64,000 nucleotides of DNA from Pseudomonas turukhanskensis (GTDB lineage Bacteria > Pseudomonadota > Gammaproteobacteria > Pseudomonadales > Pseudomonadaceae): positions 1-64,000 of the forward strand of contig NZ_BSFN01000021.1 of the NCBI RefSeq assembly GCF_027922365.1, written 5' to 3'. Below the pieces are notes generated by a model, which saw only the letters and a list, made by a program, of their open reading frames with translations, was not told where the DNA came from and did no database searches. Numbering within the stretch: the stretch's first letter is position 1; the number at the start of each line of letters is the position of its first letter. A program made the position numbers and the translations under genes. This document shows positions 62,120 to 64,000 of this stretch, piece by piece.

Positions 62120-64000
62120 ATGCGCTACGGTCTTTTTCTTCTTCTGTGTCTGCTCGCGAACCTGGCCAAGGCGGTCGAGTTCGACGAGCACACCACCCAG
62201 CTTGTACTCGGGCAACAGATGGACGTGTTCGAGGATGTGCGCGGCGATGCCACCATCAACGACATCACCTCGGCGGCCCTGCAAGCCAGCTTCCGCCGCC
62301 ACGACAAGCCGGTACTCAACGCCGGCTATTCCCATTCGGTGTTCTGGTTGCGCGTAGACCTGGCCTACCGCCCGCAAGACCTGGTCGGCCAACAGCCGTG
62401 GTTGTTGGAGCTGGCGTACCCGCCGCTGGACCATCTGGACCTCTATCTGCCCGACGGCCGCGGCGGTTTCCGGCTGGCGCAGCGCACCGGCGATGCCTTG
62501 CCGTTCGAAAGCCGGCAGATCAAACAGAACAACTACCTGTTTGAAATCAACTTGCAGCCTTACCAACCCCAGCGTGTCTATCTGCGCATACAGAGCCAGG
62601 GTTCGATCCAGGCGCCGCTAAACCTGTGGTCACCCAAGGCTTACATGGAGCAGATTCCCGGCCGTATCTACTTGCTGGGCATCATTTATGGCGTGCTGCT
62701 GGGCATGCTGATCTACAACCTGTTCATCTTCTTGAGCGTGCGCGACCCCAGCTACCTCTACTACATCCTCTATATCGCCTCGTTCGGGCTGTATCAGGTG
62801 TCGGTCAATGGCGCCGGTATCGAGTATTTCTGGCCGAACAACCCTTGGTGGGCCAATGCGTCCACGCCGTTTCTGGTGGGTTCGGCGGCGCTCTTCGGCG
62901 GCCAGTTTGCCCGCAGTTTCCTGCATACCAGCGAACACAGCCGGTGGATGGACCGCACGTTGCTGGGGATTATGGCCGTGGGTGCGTTGGTCATGGTGTT
63001 GGCGCTGACGGTGAGCTACAGCGTATCGCTGCGCCTGGCCACCTACCTGGCGCTGCTGTTCACCATCGTGATGTTCTCCGCCGGTCTGCTGGCCTGGCGC
63101 CGCGGCATGCGGGTGGCGCGTTACTTTATCTTCGCCTGGACCACCTTTCTGATCGGCGGCGTGATCAACACCCTGATGGTGCTCGGCTACCTGCCCAACA
63201 TTTTCCTCACCATGTACGCAAGCCAAATCGGCTCGGCCATTGAGGTGGGGTTGCTGTCGCTGGCGCTGGCCGACCGCATCAACTCCATGAAGGAAGAGCG
63301 CGCGCGCATCCTCTATGACTCTGGGCGCAAGCTGGAAACCCTCAACCTGGAACTGGCCAACAGCAACCGCCTGAAAGACGAATTCCTCGCCACCGTCACC
63401 CACGAGCTGCGCACCCCCATGAACGGTGTGATTGGCTCCCTGGAGTTGATGCAAACCGTGCCCATGGACGTGGAACTGGAGCAATACCAGAAAACCGCCA
63501 GCGCCTCGGCACGCGACATGATGCGCATGGTCAGCGACATCCTCACCCTCACCGAACTGCAAGCCGGCAAGCTCTACCCGTGGCGCGAGCCCTTCAGCCT
63601 GCGCGGGCTGTTCGGCGGCTTGCGCACGCAGTTTGCGCAACGTGCCGAAGAGAAAGGCCTGGGTTTTACCCTGGAAATGGACGAGAGCTTGCCCGATACC
63701 CTTGAAGGCGACGCAGGCAAGCTCAGCCAATGCATCGGTTACCTGCTCGACAATGCCATCAAGTTCACCCCCGGTGGCGCGGTGACCTTGCGCGTGTCGG
63801 CTGCCGAACGCGGTCGTGAGGGGCTGATTCTGAAGGTGGGTGTGCTCGACAGTGGTATCGGTTTCAGCACCCCGCAGGACGGCTCCTTGTACCAGCGCTT
63901 CCATCAGCTGGATGGCTCCATGACCCGTGAATACGGCGGTCTCGGTGTGGGCCTGGCCATCTGCCGCAAGCTGGTAGGCCTGATGGGCGGTGGGCTGAGC
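62120..64000 (+). CDS. ladS: LadS-type hybrid sensor kinase, 5' part
   Basis: The frame starts at the ATG at 62120 and is still open at the window end, giving the first 627 residues. The signal peptide (about 1-18) is followed by a periplasmic 7TMR-DISM extracellular domain (about 20-180), seven membrane helices (about 185-390), a HisKA domain with His428 (ATVTHELRTPMNG) and a HATPase with LLDNAIKFTP and DSGIGF. In P. aeruginosa LadS feeds the Gac/Rsm pathway and lies beside thiD, thiE and hemL, as here. The name rests on that order and on the DISM domain; a receiver domain should follow beyond the window. Confidence 0.87.
   Translation, partial: MRYGLFLLLCLLANLAKAVEFDEHTTQLVLGQQMDVFEDVRGDATINDITSAALQASFRRHDKPVLNAGYSHSVFWLRVDLAYRPQDLVGQQPWLLELAYPPLDHLDLYLPDGRGGFRLAQRTGDALPFESRQIKQNNYLFEINLQPYQPQRVYLRIQSQGSIQAPLNLWSPKAYMEQIPGRIYLLGIIYGVLLGMLIYNLFIFLSVRDPSYLYYILYIASFGLYQVSVNGAGIEYFWPNNPWWANASTPFLVGSAALFGGQFARSFLHTSEHSRWMDRTLLGIMAVGALVMVLALTVSYSVSLRLATYLALLFTIVMFSAGLLAWRRGMRVARYFIFAWTTFLIGGVINTLMVLGYLPNIFLTMYASQIGSAIEVGLLSLALADRINSMKEERARILYDSGRKLETLNLELANSNRLKDEFLATVTHELRTPMNGVIGSLELMQTVPMDVELEQYQKTASASARDMMRMVSDILTLTELQAGKLYPWREPFSLRGLFGGLRTQFAQRAEEKGLGFTLEMDESLPDTLEGDAGKLSQCIGYLLDNAIKFTPGGAVTLRVSAAERGREGLILKVGVLDSGIGFSTPQDGSLYQRFHQLDGSMTREYGGLGVGLAICRKLVGLMGGGLS

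Overview
The window is Pseudomonas chromosome, most like the P. fluorescens/P. putida side of the genus. The evidence is the uninterrupted medium-chain PHA cluster (phaC1-phaZ-phaC2-phaD facing phaI-phaF) next to hslVU, the ponA/pilMNOPQ/aroKB/gltBD/hemE order, high-GC codon use, and several families of short Pseudomonas-type inverted (REP-like) repeats. I see no rRNA, tRNA, CRISPR, insertion sequence or complete prophage.

Layout. 1-12.1 kb is the variable part. It holds a 3' remnant of dtd, a secreted trypsin-like protease with three C-terminal repeats, a diguanylate cyclase, a GNAT acetyltransferase, a cluster of envelope lipoproteins (two of the DUF4136 type) with an Asn/Ser-rich secreted protein, a maoC-like/mazG-like/cmoM run, an AraC regulator, a DsbA-fold isomerase, and a divergent SDR/HxlR pair with a two-copy operator. 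12.2-18.2 kb is a tightly packed minus-strand housekeeping run for ubiquinone synthesis (ubiE-ubiJ-ubiB), histidine synthesis (hisI-hisE), twin-arginine export (tatABC) and rsmE. 18.4-26.6 kb is the PHA locus: two class II synthases, depolymerase, regulator and two phasins, one with a very long histone-like tail. 26.8-28.7 kb is hslVU behind a good sigma-32 promoter. 28.8-30.3 kb is an AA10 chitin-active LPMO whose carbohydrate-binding C-terminus has been shifted out of frame.

30.5-57.7 kb is conserved core: SPOR protein, argS, priA, rpmE, nuclease, M48 lipoprotein protease, malic enzyme, ponA, the type IV pilus assembly operon pilMNOPQ, aroK-aroB, a DamX-like ATPase/SPOR protein, gltBD and hemE. 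57.7-64 kb starts a second block (Sel1 protein, membrane protein, hemL-thiE-thiD, divergent ladS-type hybrid sensor kinase). From memory this block lies elsewhere in P. aeruginosa, so the hemE/Sel1 gap looks like a rearrangement point.

I found no wholly new multi-gene system. The best leads are the frameshifted LPMO, the truncated dtd junction next to a compositionally distinct protease, terminator-like hairpins lying inside coding sequence, the SDR/HxlR operator, and the exact 23-25 bp inverted repeats.
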